A model generated the notes under the pieces. The model had not been told where the DNA came from, did not search any database, and saw only the letters and a program-made list of their open reading frames with translations. The position numbers and the translations under genes were made by a program. From the NCBI GenBank assembly GCA_028818155.1, contig JAPPOH010000001.1, forward strand, positions 124,001-188,000: DNA of 64,000 nt, written 5' to 3'. This DNA comes from Candidatus Woesearchaeota archaeon. Lineage in GTDB: Archaea > Nanobdellota > Nanobdellia > Woesearchaeales > UBA525. Numbering within the stretch: position 1 is the stretch's first letter; every line of letters begins with the position of its first letter. This document shows, one piece after another, positions 31,627 through 40,113 of this stretch.

Positions 31627-32836
31627 TTCTTCTCTCTTGGATTGCAGTACCAAGAATCGCGGTCGTCGTCGTTAAGAAGACTAAGAGCAGGACGATCTCA
31701 GCGAGGTGCGGGATATTCACGCCCGCCTCGATAGAGAGAAACGCGACTAACGTGCTCGTGACACCTGAGGCTACTAACACAGTCCGAATGAAACGCGCCT
31801 TCTTGAAACTTGGGTGCACTCGCGTCATGAACACACAGGAGAGATATCGTGCAACGAGTTCAGCAGCAAGCACACCAAGCGCGAGGTAGATAACCCACCA
31901 GTTTTGCAAGACGCTCAGGTCAAAGACAATTCCTAAGAGGACAAAAAAGAACGTTCTAATTAAGAACGTGAACTCTACATCTGTTTTCTTCATCGAAAAG
32001 ACATCTCGTTCCACGCCCTTGAATAGTTTCGCGCGCACACGAAGCTTCTGTACCACAACATCATGATTGCCAAGCACAAGGCTGAACATCATAATGGTGA
32101 TCGCGCCATTCAATGCGAGCGATTCTACGCCTGAATAAATCATGAGTGCAACGCCGAGCGTGAAAATATACGAGAGCTTATTCCCATGTAACTTATACGC
32201 GTACAAGAAGACCCAGCACACGCCACAAATCGCGCCGACAACAAGCGAAACAACAAGCTCGTTGAACAAAATCTGCGCGATCGCACTTCCTGTCATCGCA
32301 CCCGGTTTGATGACTGCCAGCAGAATGCTCCCGCCAGTAATCACAGTGAGGTCATTCACCACTGACTCTAATACTAACAGATTCTTCGTGTCAGTATCGA
32401 TGAAATCTTTGCTGATCTTTAATTTCTCAACCAAATGGGTGATGGTCACGGTTGTTGTGCCACTCCCGATGATGCCGAGAAACAACCCATACAGTACTGG
32501 CCATTTGAACACGTACACGACCGTGAGCGTGACTGTGAGGAGTGTCATCCCAAAAACGAAGAGTGTGAACAAGGAAGCGTACCACGCGTTCTTCAACGTC
32601 CGATACAAGTCAAGGTTCAACCCACTGTTCAAGAGCACAATAATCAGCGCAATGGATACAAAGAATGTGATGTTCTCCAAGAACAACTCGCGAGGCACCC
32701 ACCCGAGAACAGGGCCGATGAGCACGCCGATCACAATCAGAAAGAGTGATTCAGGAATTCTCGTCCTACGAAAGAGCATATTCCCCACTACGCCGACCAG
32801 AATGATCAAACCAAGTATGGGGAGTCCTTGTTGCAT
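31604..32836 (-). CDS. CPA-type cation/proton antiporter
   Basis: The 410-residue protein has about 12 membrane helices and the CPA1/2 (NhaP/KefB) pattern: RIPESLFLIVIGVLIGPVLG at the start, LNSGLNLDLY, GIIGSGTTTVTITHLVEK and LVLESVVNDLTVITGG with the acidic Asn-Asp pair of the ion site (VND). It exchanges Na+ or K+ for protons across the membrane; which ion is unclear. There is no C-terminal TrkA domain. It directly follows the slipin gene (1-nt gap), so the two form an operon. Confidence 0.88.
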   Translation of the reverse strand: MQQGLPILGLIILVGVVGNMLFRRTRIPESLFLIVIGVLIGPVLGWVPRELFLENITFFVSIALIIVLLNSGLNLDLYRTLKNAWYASLFTLFVFGMTLLTVTLTVVYVFKWPVLYGLFLGIIGSGTTTVTITHLVEKLKISKDFIDTDTKNLLVLESVVNDLTVITGGSILLAVIKPGAMTGSAIAQILFNELVVSLVVGAICGVCWVFLYAYKLHGNKLSYIFTLGVALMIYSGVESLALNGAITIMMFSLVLGNHDVVVQKLRVRAKLFKGVERDVFSMKKTDVEFTFLIRTFFFVLLGIVFDLSVLQNWWVIYLALGVLAAELVARYLSCVFMTRVHPSFKKARFIRTVLVASGVTSTLVAFLSIEAGVNIPHLAEIVLLLVFLTTTTAILGTAIQERRTMAKLKS

Positions 32837-32837
32837 G

Positions 32838-33596
32838 TTATTTCTTCATTTTTTTTATCGTTTCAACGAGATCCATGGGGACCACAACAACAGTATTGCT
32901 CGCAGTTGGCCCGAGGCCATCAAGCGTCTGTAAGGTTCTGAGCTGCATCGCCCCCCTGTGCTTCTGCATGATCGTTGCTGCTTTTCCGAGGTTCTTTGCT
33001 GCGATCGCATCGCCCTCCGCTTTGATGACGGTTGCTCTCTTTTCTCGCTCCGCAGCCGCTTGCCGCGACATTAACCGCTTGAGGTCATCAGGCACTTCCA
33101 CATCTTGTAGTTTGATGTGATCGATGGCCAAGCCCCAACCTTTCGTCTCGTTCCTGACAATTTCACTGATTTGCTTGCCAATCTTCGCTCGTTCAGATAG
33201 TACAGAGTCAAGCGACATGCCACCAACGACATCTCGCAAAGCAGTTTCCGCAAATTGTGCAATCGCGTACTCGTAATCTTGCACTTTGAGCACTGCATCT
33301 TCCGGCGTGTTGACTTTGAAATAGATAACACCATTCACGCTCACCGGGACGTTGTCAACAGTCATGATCTGCTGCTTCCGAATATCGATTGTCCTGAGTC
33401 GTAAATCGACACGTTCCATAGATTGAATGATCGGAATAACGATCTTTAACCCTGGCTTGTATGTGCCAGTATACTTGCCAAGTGTCAAGATAACGCCGTT
33501 CTCATATTGTTTGAGAATCTTTATCGATGCGATAACAAGAAGCCCGATTGCCCAGGGAATAAATGTCAAGACCATGAAACCACCCAGAACGTCCAT
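32838..33596 (-). CDS. Slipin (stomatin/SPFH family)
   Basis: This 252-residue protein has an N-terminal membrane helix (TFIPWAIGLLVIASI), then the SPFH domain (YENGVILTLGKYTGTYKPGL, VDLRLRTIDIRKQQI, VDNVPVSVNGVIYFKV, LRDVVGGMSLDSVLSER) and a helical tail with AEREKRATVIKAEGDAIAA. Slipins form membrane scaffolds and are often paired with a NfeD protease, which is absent here; the partner is an antiporter. The start may be ATG 33596 or ATG 33575; the TATA at about 33611 is too near the first and fits the second with a 10-nt leader. Confidence 0.88.
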   Translation of the reverse strand: MDVLGGFMVLTFIPWAIGLLVIASIKILKQYENGVILTLGKYTGTYKPGLKIVIPIIQSMERVDLRLRTIDIRKQQIMTVDNVPVSVNGVIYFKVNTPEDAVLKVQDYEYAIAQFAETALRDVVGGMSLDSVLSERAKIGKQISEIVRNETKGWGLAIDHIKLQDVEVPDDLKRLMSRQAAAEREKRATVIKAEGDAIAAKNLGKAATIMQKHRGAMQLRTLQTLDGLGPTASNTVVVVPMDLVETIKKMKK

Positions 33597-33662
33597 AAAG
33601 AGAACCGTTTAAATATCTTTGGAACGAGTACATTTATATAGCACATTCTCGGGCATAACGCT

Positions 33663-35771
33663 GTGAGGAGTGCTGTGTTGGTGGGGTGCATTGTATTGCT
33701 GTTCATATTCGTATCGCAACAAGCGACAGCAGCATATTTCGGCTGCGAGTTCAGGAGCACTGCATGTCTTGCGAATGAAACACGCCTCGTGTACGTAAAT
33801 TCTTCAGAAGCGACAACACCGAACAACACACATGCACAACTCGCAAATTTTTCTGGTGACACGTACGAATGGCGCGTCTGCTGCTCGACAGATGCGTTCA
33901 GAACGATGGAAAGCTCCTGTCTTGGCAACGGCATTGCGATTGTGAACCTTGAAGAAAACACGAGTAGTCATGTCGAGGCGGGCAACATGTCGAACTACGT
34001 GTATAAGGCGTGCCTCAACGTGACCTCTGGCACTGTGGCATGTGAATACCCAACAGGATCGTGCAGCGGAGGCTATAGTGAAGTTGCGAGTATTGCTTCA
34101 TCGGAAACTGCAGATGCGAACTTGACGAACACACACGTTGCGGAGCCAGGGTACTTTGATCGACAAGTGTGCTGCCAAATTGGTGGACAGAACGCACCTG
34201 TTGTTGCGTGGGTGAATCTTTCTCCGATTAACTCGACGACGCGCGATGACTTATTCTGTTTGAATGGAACAACAACTGATGCAGATGGGGATAGCGTGAC
34301 CTTACACTACAACTGGTACAGGAATCAGACGAGCATTACTGTCTTGAACTTGCCGATGGACAATGATGGTGGGATAACGCATGACATTAGCGGATTTGGG
34401 AATGATGGGACTGCAATGAACACTACAACATTCTTGCCAACTGGAGGACAGGTTGGCGGCGGATTTGATCTTGGAGAGTATGGTCATATAGAGGTCGGAA
34501 CGGATCCAACATTGAATCTTTCGAATGCATTCACAATTGTTGCCTGGGTTCGACCAACAACAGTCTCGAATACACACGCAATCGTTGGAAGCCAGGATGG
34601 ATATTTGTTCCAGCTGCAAAGTGCAGAGTTTCAATTTTGGCCAAACGTCGATGAAGCAACAATTCATTCGTCAGCGATCTCATACACAGCAAACTCGTGG
34701 CTACATGTTGCCGTTTCCTATGATTACGGAACCGGCGCATACGCATTCTACCTCAACAGCTCACAGGTTGGTAGCGGTACTGCAGCTCGAACAGCAAATG
34801 ATCCAACAGTTATTCGAGTCGGCTCGTATAGAGCAAGTAGCCCTAGATACTTCAACGGCACCATAGATGAAGTGATCATCTTCAACAGAACACTCTCCGC
34901 AACAGAAATCACAACACTCTACAACCACAACAACCAATATTTTAATGGGACAGACATCGAGCGAAATGACATCTGGAACTGCTCCATCACACCAGTGGAC
35001 TCAACAGGACTTGATGGCGCAACGGTCTATTCCAATCAAACGGTTGTCTCTGGCTCCCTCCCACTCGTGCCAACACTCATCTACCCACTCAACGGCAACA
35101 CGTCAGTCTTCGAACGTGTTATTGATTTCAACTGGACGACGTCTGACGAACGTGACGGTGACACTGTAACGTATAATTTCAACCTCACAATTGAAGCGGG
35201 GGCGTGCTCCATCGAAACGGAACAAACAGGTATCTCTGACAGTAATTACACAGACGGACCGCTCTGCGTGGACCAAGTGTACTCGTGGAACGTCACAGCA
35301 TGCGATGACCAGGAAGGTTGTAACAGCGTCAGCACCACATTTAACTTCACGATCGCAAGCGTGTGTGCGATGACGCTTATCAACAACAACACGGACTTCG
35401 GAGACCTCTCCTTGAACCAGGAGATTACAACTGATGACTACACTGTGCAGCCGTTCCTCTTAGAGAATACGGGGAACGTACATCTGAACGTCACATTAAA
35501 TGCAACAGGTGGCCCCCTCTATAGTTCAGTCGGCTTGAACAACGATGCGTTCTCCTTCAAAGCAGAGGAAAACGAATCTACCGCAATGAACGTTTCCGGA
35601 TCACAAACAACATACACTCCCGTTCCAAACACATTCACACTTGTGATCAAACAGTTAAACTACACAGACACAGCAGACGTCGCGGCAATCCATATTAATC
35701 TCACAGTACCGGGAGACGAGCCCCCTGGTGCGAAGGAAACAGACATTGTCTTCAGCGGGGTGGCATCATGA
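33663..35771 (+). CDS. Secreted surface protein with LamG domain
   Basis: The product (702 residues, GTG start) begins with a signal peptide (VGCIVLLFIFVSQQATAAYFG) and has Cys-rich short repeats near residues 20-180 (CEFRSTACLANETR, CEYPTGSCSGGYSE). A LamG/concanavalin-like domain (about 215-425) follows: GGGFDLGEYGHIEV, FTIVAWVRPTT, YFNGTIDEVIIFNRTL. Ig-like beta domains make up the C-terminal third. Many N-x-S/T sequons suggest glycosylation. A TTTATATAG box near 33635 lies about 26 nt upstream. It overlaps the next surface gene by 4 nt and begins the surface locus. Confidence 0.8.
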   Translation: MRSAVLVGCIVLLFIFVSQQATAAYFGCEFRSTACLANETRLVYVNSSEATTPNNTHAQLANFSGDTYEWRVCCSTDAFRTMESSCLGNGIAIVNLEENTSSHVEAGNMSNYVYKACLNVTSGTVACEYPTGSCSGGYSEVASIASSETADANLTNTHVAEPGYFDRQVCCQIGGQNAPVVAWVNLSPINSTTRDDLFCLNGTTTDADGDSVTLHYNWYRNQTSITVLNLPMDNDGGITHDISGFGNDGTAMNTTTFLPTGGQVGGGFDLGEYGHIEVGTDPTLNLSNAFTIVAWVRPTTVSNTHAIVGSQDGYLFQLQSAEFQFWPNVDEATIHSSAISYTANSWLHVAVSYDYGTGAYAFYLNSSQVGSGTAARTANDPTVIRVGSYRASSPRYFNGTIDEVIIFNRTLSATEITTLYNHNNQYFNGTDIERNDIWNCSITPVDSTGLDGATVYSNQTVVSGSLPLVPTLIYPLNGNTSVFERVIDFNWTTSDERDGDTVTYNFNLTIEAGACSIETEQTGISDSNYTDGPLCVDQVYSWNVTACDDQEGCNSVSTTFNFTIASVCAMTLINNNTDFGDLSLNQEITTDDYTVQPFLLENTGNVHLNVTLNATGGPLYSSVGLNNDAFSFKAEENESTAMNVSGSQTTYTPVPNTFTLVIKQLNYTDTADVAAIHINLTVPGDEPPGAKETDIVFSGVAS

Positions 35772-36787
35772 AACGCCTCACACTCCTTCTCATCACACTC
35801 CTCTGCCTCTCGAGTGTCCATGCGCTTGGCATTACGCCCGCGAAAGTTACTGTGAGTCCTGAAAAGCAAGGATTCACACTCACCCCTCTTGACATCGGAG
35901 ATGGCGTGCTCTCTGCTCGAGTAGAAGGACCATACGCCACATCAATCGAACTGGAACTTGCGGATAAGATTACGGGCAGATTCATTCCGAACGAGAACAT
36001 TCCGCCGGGCGAACACGGCCACAAGGTCATTCTCACTGTAACGCCGGACGAAACAGCGGGCACGGTGGGAGGTATTGTTGAAGTGGCGAGTCTTGTTCGT
36101 ATGATTGTGCCACGAGGCGATGCATTCCTTCAGGCGGACTGGACACTCAATTATGATGAGAACGCGCAACATGTGCTCACAACAATCATGCTTGAAAATC
36201 TCGGGGAACAACAGGTTACACCTGCCAACGTCACCGTCACGATTGGCAGAGACACAATCACGATCAACCCACAAGTAGTGGAACCGCTCGCATACGCAAA
36301 ACTCACGGGCATCATTGGTGAGCAAGAACCTGGGGAATACACAACAACACTGGAAGTACTCTACAATGAGCGCACGCTACGTGAAGAAAAGAACGTTGCA
36401 ATCGGACAACCATCGATCAGTATCGAAGACATCCAGTACGTTGACGAAGCAGGACTCATCAAACCCATCGATGTTACAGGAAGATTGTACTGGAATCGTG
36501 CGCTCGACGGAACCATAACACTCGATACAACGCCACGAGTCACGGAACCTGTCACAATTGATGGGCAGTTCACACAGCGCGTGTATCTTGATACGAGTGA
36601 GACGGGAGAGCCAGAGAACATCACTGTTACAGTCACTGTTGGCGGGGTGACAGCAACGAAAACCGTGCAGACTGCAGATATAATCATCGCAGCACCGCGA
36701 AGCTGGATCATCCCCGCGCTTATCGTGCTTATTGCGCTCCTTATGGGTCTCATTATGTGGAAGAGCCGAAACGTATATAAACACTAA
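35768..36787 (+). CDS. Secreted beta-sandwich surface protein with C-terminal anchor
   Basis: A 339-residue product with a signal peptide (RLTLLLITLLCLSSVHALG), then Ig/CARDB-like beta domains (ENLGEQQVTPANVTVTIG pattern), and one C-terminal membrane helix (SWIIPALIVLIALLMGLIMW) with a short basic tail. This signal-beta-anchor layout recurs in four other genes of the locus. The start overlaps the LamG gene stop by 4 nt. No specific function can be assigned. Confidence 0.75.
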   Translation: MKRLTLLLITLLCLSSVHALGITPAKVTVSPEKQGFTLTPLDIGDGVLSARVEGPYATSIELELADKITGRFIPNENIPPGEHGHKVILTVTPDETAGTVGGIVEVASLVRMIVPRGDAFLQADWTLNYDENAQHVLTTIMLENLGEQQVTPANVTVTIGRDTITINPQVVEPLAYAKLTGIIGEQEPGEYTTTLEVLYNERTLREEKNVAIGQPSISIEDIQYVDEAGLIKPIDVTGRLYWNRALDGTITLDTTPRVTEPVTIDGQFTQRVYLDTSETGEPENITVTVTVGGVTATKTVQTADIIIAAPRSWIIPALIVLIALLMGLIMWKSRNVYKH

Positions 36788-36832
36788 GTAACGTGATCTA
36801 CTTGTGGGTGATGGCACCCTTGGTGGTATTGG

Positions 36833-37486
36833 ATGGAAGAACTTTCAAACAGAGTCATAGCGGTTTTACTTGTTGTCTCAATGGTAGTATCGTGTTTCGG
36901 TATTTTCGCAACGTTCACAGGTTCCCCGACAGGGTTTGCGTTGGTGGATACGGGGAAGACGAATTTTTCGATTTCGACTGCGTTGTCGATTACGTTTGAG
37001 AATGCGTTGGTGCCGTTTGGGTCTGGGTATGTGAATGGTTCGTATACGTCGTGTTCGATGGGGACGAATAATTCGCCGCCGAATCGGTCGGCGAATTCGG
37101 GGTGTGTTGATTTTAATGGGTCGGTGCATGAGGCGAATTTGACGATTACGAATGATGGGAATCTTGTGGCGAATGTGTCGTTGAATTTTACGGGTGATGC
37201 TGATTCGTTTATTGGTGGTACTGGTGGGTTGAATAGTTATCAGTATGAGGTGTCGAATGTGAGTGGTGAGGCGTCGTGTACGACGTTGGGGAATGGGTCG
37301 TCGTTTCGTGAGGTTGCTGATTATGATGTGAATGGGACGAATGCTCGTGTGTGTACGGGGTTGGATTATCCTGATGGGCAGGATACGATTCAGGTTGGTG
37401 TGTGGATTCAGGTGCCGGAGGATGCGACGTCTGGTGAGCACGCGTCGACGATTACGGCGATTGCGTGTGATGACGGCTCGTGTTGA
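36833..37486 (+). CDS. Pilin-like surface protein, cassette copy A
   Basis: The 217-residue protein has a short polar N-terminus, one membrane helix (NRVIAVLLVVSMVVSCFGIF) and an ectodomain of about 180 residues rich in Asn-x-Ser/Thr sequons with six Cys. The ectodomain-coding DNA from 36937 to 37479 is identical to that at 39530-40072 in the second copy, whereas the anchors and upstream regions differ. Codons in the cassette end almost only in G or T, unlike the flanking surface genes. A GGTGGT element 8 nt before the ATG may be the ribosome site. The layout resembles archaeal type IV pilin-like proteins, without a clear KG cleavage site. Confidence 0.75.
   Translation: MEELSNRVIAVLLVVSMVVSCFGIFATFTGSPTGFALVDTGKTNFSISTALSITFENALVPFGSGYVNGSYTSCSMGTNNSPPNRSANSGCVDFNGSVHEANLTITNDGNLVANVSLNFTGDADSFIGGTGGLNSYQYEVSNVSGEASCTTLGNGSSFREVADYDVNGTNARVCTGLDYPDGQDTIQVGVWIQVPEDATSGEHASTITAIACDDGSC
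36937..37479 (+). repeat. 543-bp identical cassette, copy A
   Basis: By eye this stretch is base-for-base identical to 39530-40072 (offset 2593). Identity begins one base before the codon for the Ala of ALVDTGKTNF and ends in the third-last codon, after which the two genes end differently (TCG TGT TGA versus TCA TGC TAA). There are no terminal inverted repeats, transposase or target duplication, so recombination or gene conversion is more likely than transposition. Confidence 0.85.
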
Positions 37487-37497
37487 GAGAGATATAT

Positions 37498-37743
37498 ATG
37501 GAAGAACGAAAAGATATTTCATCGAAGACAATTCTCGTACTTGTCGTTCTGACACTCACCGTCTCATTCATTAGTGCCTGGGTGAGTTTTTCAACGACAC
37601 TCACAAGTCCGCCGACACAGGAGAGTGTGTATGCGCCATCTTCCTCACAAGGGAAGGTGCACTTCGTTATTAACGATCCGAGCCGAGCTGAGCCGCGCAT
37701 TGATGGTGCGACAGGCAAGGTTGCCTTTACGATAGAAAAGTGA
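37498..37743 (+). CDS. Small pilin-like membrane protein, 81 aa
   Basis: From ATG 37498 the protein has a charged N-terminus (MEERKDISSK), a single membrane helix (TILVLVVLTLTVSFISAWVSF) and a short ectodomain. The N-terminal layout matches those of the two cassette genes at 36833 and 39408 (8-12 polar residues, then a helix ending in Ser/aromatic residues), so it probably belongs to the same structural class. It overlaps the next gene by 4 nt. Confidence 0.65.
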   Translation: MEERKDISSKTILVLVVLTLTVSFISAWVSFSTTLTSPPTQESVYAPSSSQGKVHFVINDPSRAEPRIDGATGKVAFTIEK

Positions 37744-38975
37744 AGCGCGCGGTTCTTTTTGGTATTCTTGTATTGTTCCTCCTACAAGGAGTTACTGCGG
37801 TGGGGTTTGCGAACCTCCCCGCGAATCGAGAAATTATCTATACGCCAGGTGGCACCGTCGATATTCCATTGTATTTCATCAGCACAGGATCTATTAAAGC
37901 ATCGGTCTCATCACCGAACGTAGGTGACCCTTCGACGCTTGGAACACCTGAGGACAATAATATTCTTGAGTATGTAACGCTGAGCGACCCGAACCCGGGA
38001 GGACACAATCGTGAGGCAATGCTGCATTTCTCATTCCCCCAGCAGTTTAAACCAGGCGTGTACTTTGTTGATGTACACGTCGCTGATATTCCTCCAGAAG
38101 GCTACGAAGCAACGGTGAGTGCTGTTGCATCGGCGAAACTGAGGCTCACTGTTCATGTACTGACAAACGAGAAGGTGATTGAAATTGGAAAGCCATACGC
38201 GCCCGCCACTGTTGATGGCGTTGACGCGAATGCAACGATTACCGTCACAAGTCGTTCGTTAAGCAATATTCAGGATATGTACGCGATGGTTCGTGTCTAC
38301 GATGACGGTGTGCTTGTTGCACAACAGGAGACACCACACACATCTCTCCAGTCACTGGGTGCTGTGCACCTGTTCACCACACTCCCAACGGCAGCGCTTG
38401 CGGGCGGTGAGTATGACGTGAACGCAACGGTGCATTTTGATGGCCTCTCGCAAGAAACACAAACGTCTATCCTGAAAATTGGCACGCTCCATGTTGATGT
38501 TCGAGATGTAACGGACATATTCATCTACAATACGACAAATAAATTCGAGTTTACAATCGCGAACCAGTGGAATAGAGAGCTACAAGATGTCTTCGCAGTC
38601 GTCACGTTCGGCACACAGGAAAAGAAAACGGCTAGCCTGGATATTCCACCATTTCATGGTACCCCATTCGAGCTCTATTTCGACAGAGATCCGACACAAG
38701 AAGGCACGGTTCCGGTCACTATTGCTGTTACGTACAATGATTATGACCCTGCCACAGGTGAATACGTGAATAAAGAGGAGACATTCACTATCCCTGTTAC
38801 CATCGTCTTGCCTGCACAGGAAGAGACGCCACGCCAATTGAAGAGCACATTGCTCGCCGTCTTTATGGGCGTCATTGTTGTTCTCCTCCTCATCATTATA
38901 CTCCTTTTCCTTAAAGGAAGGAAGCCAGAGCACAATGAACCAGCACACCAAGAAACACTTTCGCACTACGAGTAG
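37740..38975 (+). CDS. Secreted beta-domain surface protein with C-terminal anchor
   Basis: The 411-residue product (GTG start, overlapping the previous stop) has a signal peptide (VLFGILVLFLLQGVTAVGF), a series of Ig-like beta domains with NPNPGG and FTIANQWNRELQDVF type turns, and a C-terminal membrane helix (LLAVFMGVIVVLLLIIILLF) followed by a His/Glu-rich tail. It resembles the proteins at 35768 and 57736 in layout. Translational coupling on both sides suggests a stoichiometric surface complex, which is inference. Confidence 0.75.
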   Translation: MKRAVLFGILVLFLLQGVTAVGFANLPANREIIYTPGGTVDIPLYFISTGSIKASVSSPNVGDPSTLGTPEDNNILEYVTLSDPNPGGHNREAMLHFSFPQQFKPGVYFVDVHVADIPPEGYEATVSAVASAKLRLTVHVLTNEKVIEIGKPYAPATVDGVDANATITVTSRSLSNIQDMYAMVRVYDDGVLVAQQETPHTSLQSLGAVHLFTTLPTAALAGGEYDVNATVHFDGLSQETQTSILKIGTLHVDVRDVTDIFIYNTTNKFEFTIANQWNRELQDVFAVVTFGTQEKKTASLDIPPFHGTPFELYFDRDPTQEGTVPVTIAVTYNDYDPATGEYVNKEETFTIPVTIVLPAQEETPRQLKSTLLAVFMGVIVVLLLIIILLFLKGRKPEHNEPAHQETLSHYE

Positions 38976-39372
38976 CATCGCGATATTGCTGGTATTTGCA
39001 CTCGCACTTGGCGTGCTCGCAGCAAAGCTTTTGTTTACACACTGGTATGTCCTCGACCAGTACGAGATCCCTGTGCAGTTCAAAGTTGTGGCCGGACCAC
39101 ATATTGGTTTTGACGTGAACAACTCACTGCTCATCTTCGGAAAGATTCCACAAGGCGGATCTGGTTCACGATCAGCAACGCTTGCAGCATCGGTTCGAGC
39201 AACTGCGGTGATACAGAGCGATGTGCCATGGCTCGAGCCGTCTGTTGACAAAGTGGCGTTGCTTCCACACCAAGAAGAGAATATTGGATTCACTGTTCGC
39301 GTTCCTGGCAATGCAACACCAGGTAATTATACGGGCAGTGTCCGCATTACGTATGTCAGACGACTCATATAG
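38935..39372 (+). CDS. Membrane-anchored surface protein, 145 aa
   Basis: ATG 38935 lies inside the preceding gene (41-nt overlap). The product has a basic N-terminus (NQHTKKHFRTTSS), a membrane helix (IAILLVFALALGVLAAKLLF) and a single beta-sandwich ectodomain (GPHIGFDVNNSLLIFGKIPQ ... NIGFTVRVPGNATPG). It seems to end the operon begun at 33663, since the next gene has its own TATA box. No family is recognised. Confidence 0.65.
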   Translation: MNQHTKKHFRTTSSIAILLVFALALGVLAAKLLFTHWYVLDQYEIPVQFKVVAGPHIGFDVNNSLLIFGKIPQGGSGSRSATLAASVRATAVIQSDVPWLEPSVDKVALLPHQEENIGFTVRVPGNATPGNYTGSVRITYVRRLI

Positions 39373-39407
39373 GTACTTTTATATACGAGTGATAATGGTG
39401 TTACGTT

Positions 39408-40079
39408 GTGGTACATGTTTCAAATAACACGCTCGCGCTTATGTTAGTTGCAGCGGTTGCAGTATCTGCATTCAGTGCGTGGTGGAGCGCATCAAACTTA
39501 GTTCCTCTTGAACAAGGGCCAGTAGGATATGCGTTGGTGGATACGGGGAAGACGAATTTTTCGATTTCGACTGCGTTGTCGATTACGTTTGAGAATGCGT
39601 TGGTGCCGTTTGGGTCTGGGTATGTGAATGGTTCGTATACGTCGTGTTCGATGGGGACGAATAATTCGCCGCCGAATCGGTCGGCGAATTCGGGGTGTGT
39701 TGATTTTAATGGGTCGGTGCATGAGGCGAATTTGACGATTACGAATGATGGGAATCTTGTGGCGAATGTGTCGTTGAATTTTACGGGTGATGCTGATTCG
39801 TTTATTGGTGGTACTGGTGGGTTGAATAGTTATCAGTATGAGGTGTCGAATGTGAGTGGTGAGGCGTCGTGTACGACGTTGGGGAATGGGTCGTCGTTTC
39901 GTGAGGTTGCTGATTATGATGTGAATGGGACGAATGCTCGTGTGTGTACGGGGTTGGATTATCCTGATGGGCAGGATACGATTCAGGTTGGTGTGTGGAT
40001 TCAGGTGCCGGAGGATGCGACGTCTGGTGAGCACGCGTCGACGATTACGGCGATTGCGTGTGATGACGGCTCATGCTAA
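39408..40079 (+). CDS. Pilin-like surface protein, cassette copy B
   Basis: The 223-residue protein starts at GTG 39408, 26 nt from a CTTTTATATAC box near 39382. Its anchor (NTLALMLVAAVAVSAFSAWW) differs from that of copy A, but from residue about 41 the protein is identical to copy A for the rest of its length, encoded by identical DNA (39530-40072). The two copies therefore present the same ectodomain from different promoters: A as part of an operon, B from its own promoter. The ectodomain has dense glycosylation sequons and six Cys. Confidence 0.78.
   Translation: MVHVSNNTLALMLVAAVAVSAFSAWWSASNLVPLEQGPVGYALVDTGKTNFSISTALSITFENALVPFGSGYVNGSYTSCSMGTNNSPPNRSANSGCVDFNGSVHEANLTITNDGNLVANVSLNFTGDADSFIGGTGGLNSYQYEVSNVSGEASCTTLGNGSSFREVADYDVNGTNARVCTGLDYPDGQDTIQVGVWIQVPEDATSGEHASTITAIACDDGSC
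39530..40072 (+). repeat. 543-bp identical cassette, copy B
   Basis: Second copy of the cassette at 36937-37479. Within it no codon ends in A, and only three end in C, all close to the 3' end; the flanking surface genes commonly use A- and C-ending codons. This marks the cassette as compositionally foreign to its surroundings. Confidence 0.85.
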
Positions 40080-40113
40080 TCTTTAAATAGTCTGTTCTCG
40101 ACGAGAAGATCGT

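Noticed and set aside
36878-37555. Long antisense ORF across cassette copy A (and its twin at 39498-40034)
   Set aside because: It exists only because the sense codons end in G/T and so create no antisense stops. The product is low-complexity Arg/Ile/Thr, unlike a real protein.
36937-40072. Identical cassette considered as an insertion sequence
   Set aside because: There is no transposase, terminal inverted repeat or target duplication, and the boundaries match the coding module rather than a mobile unit.
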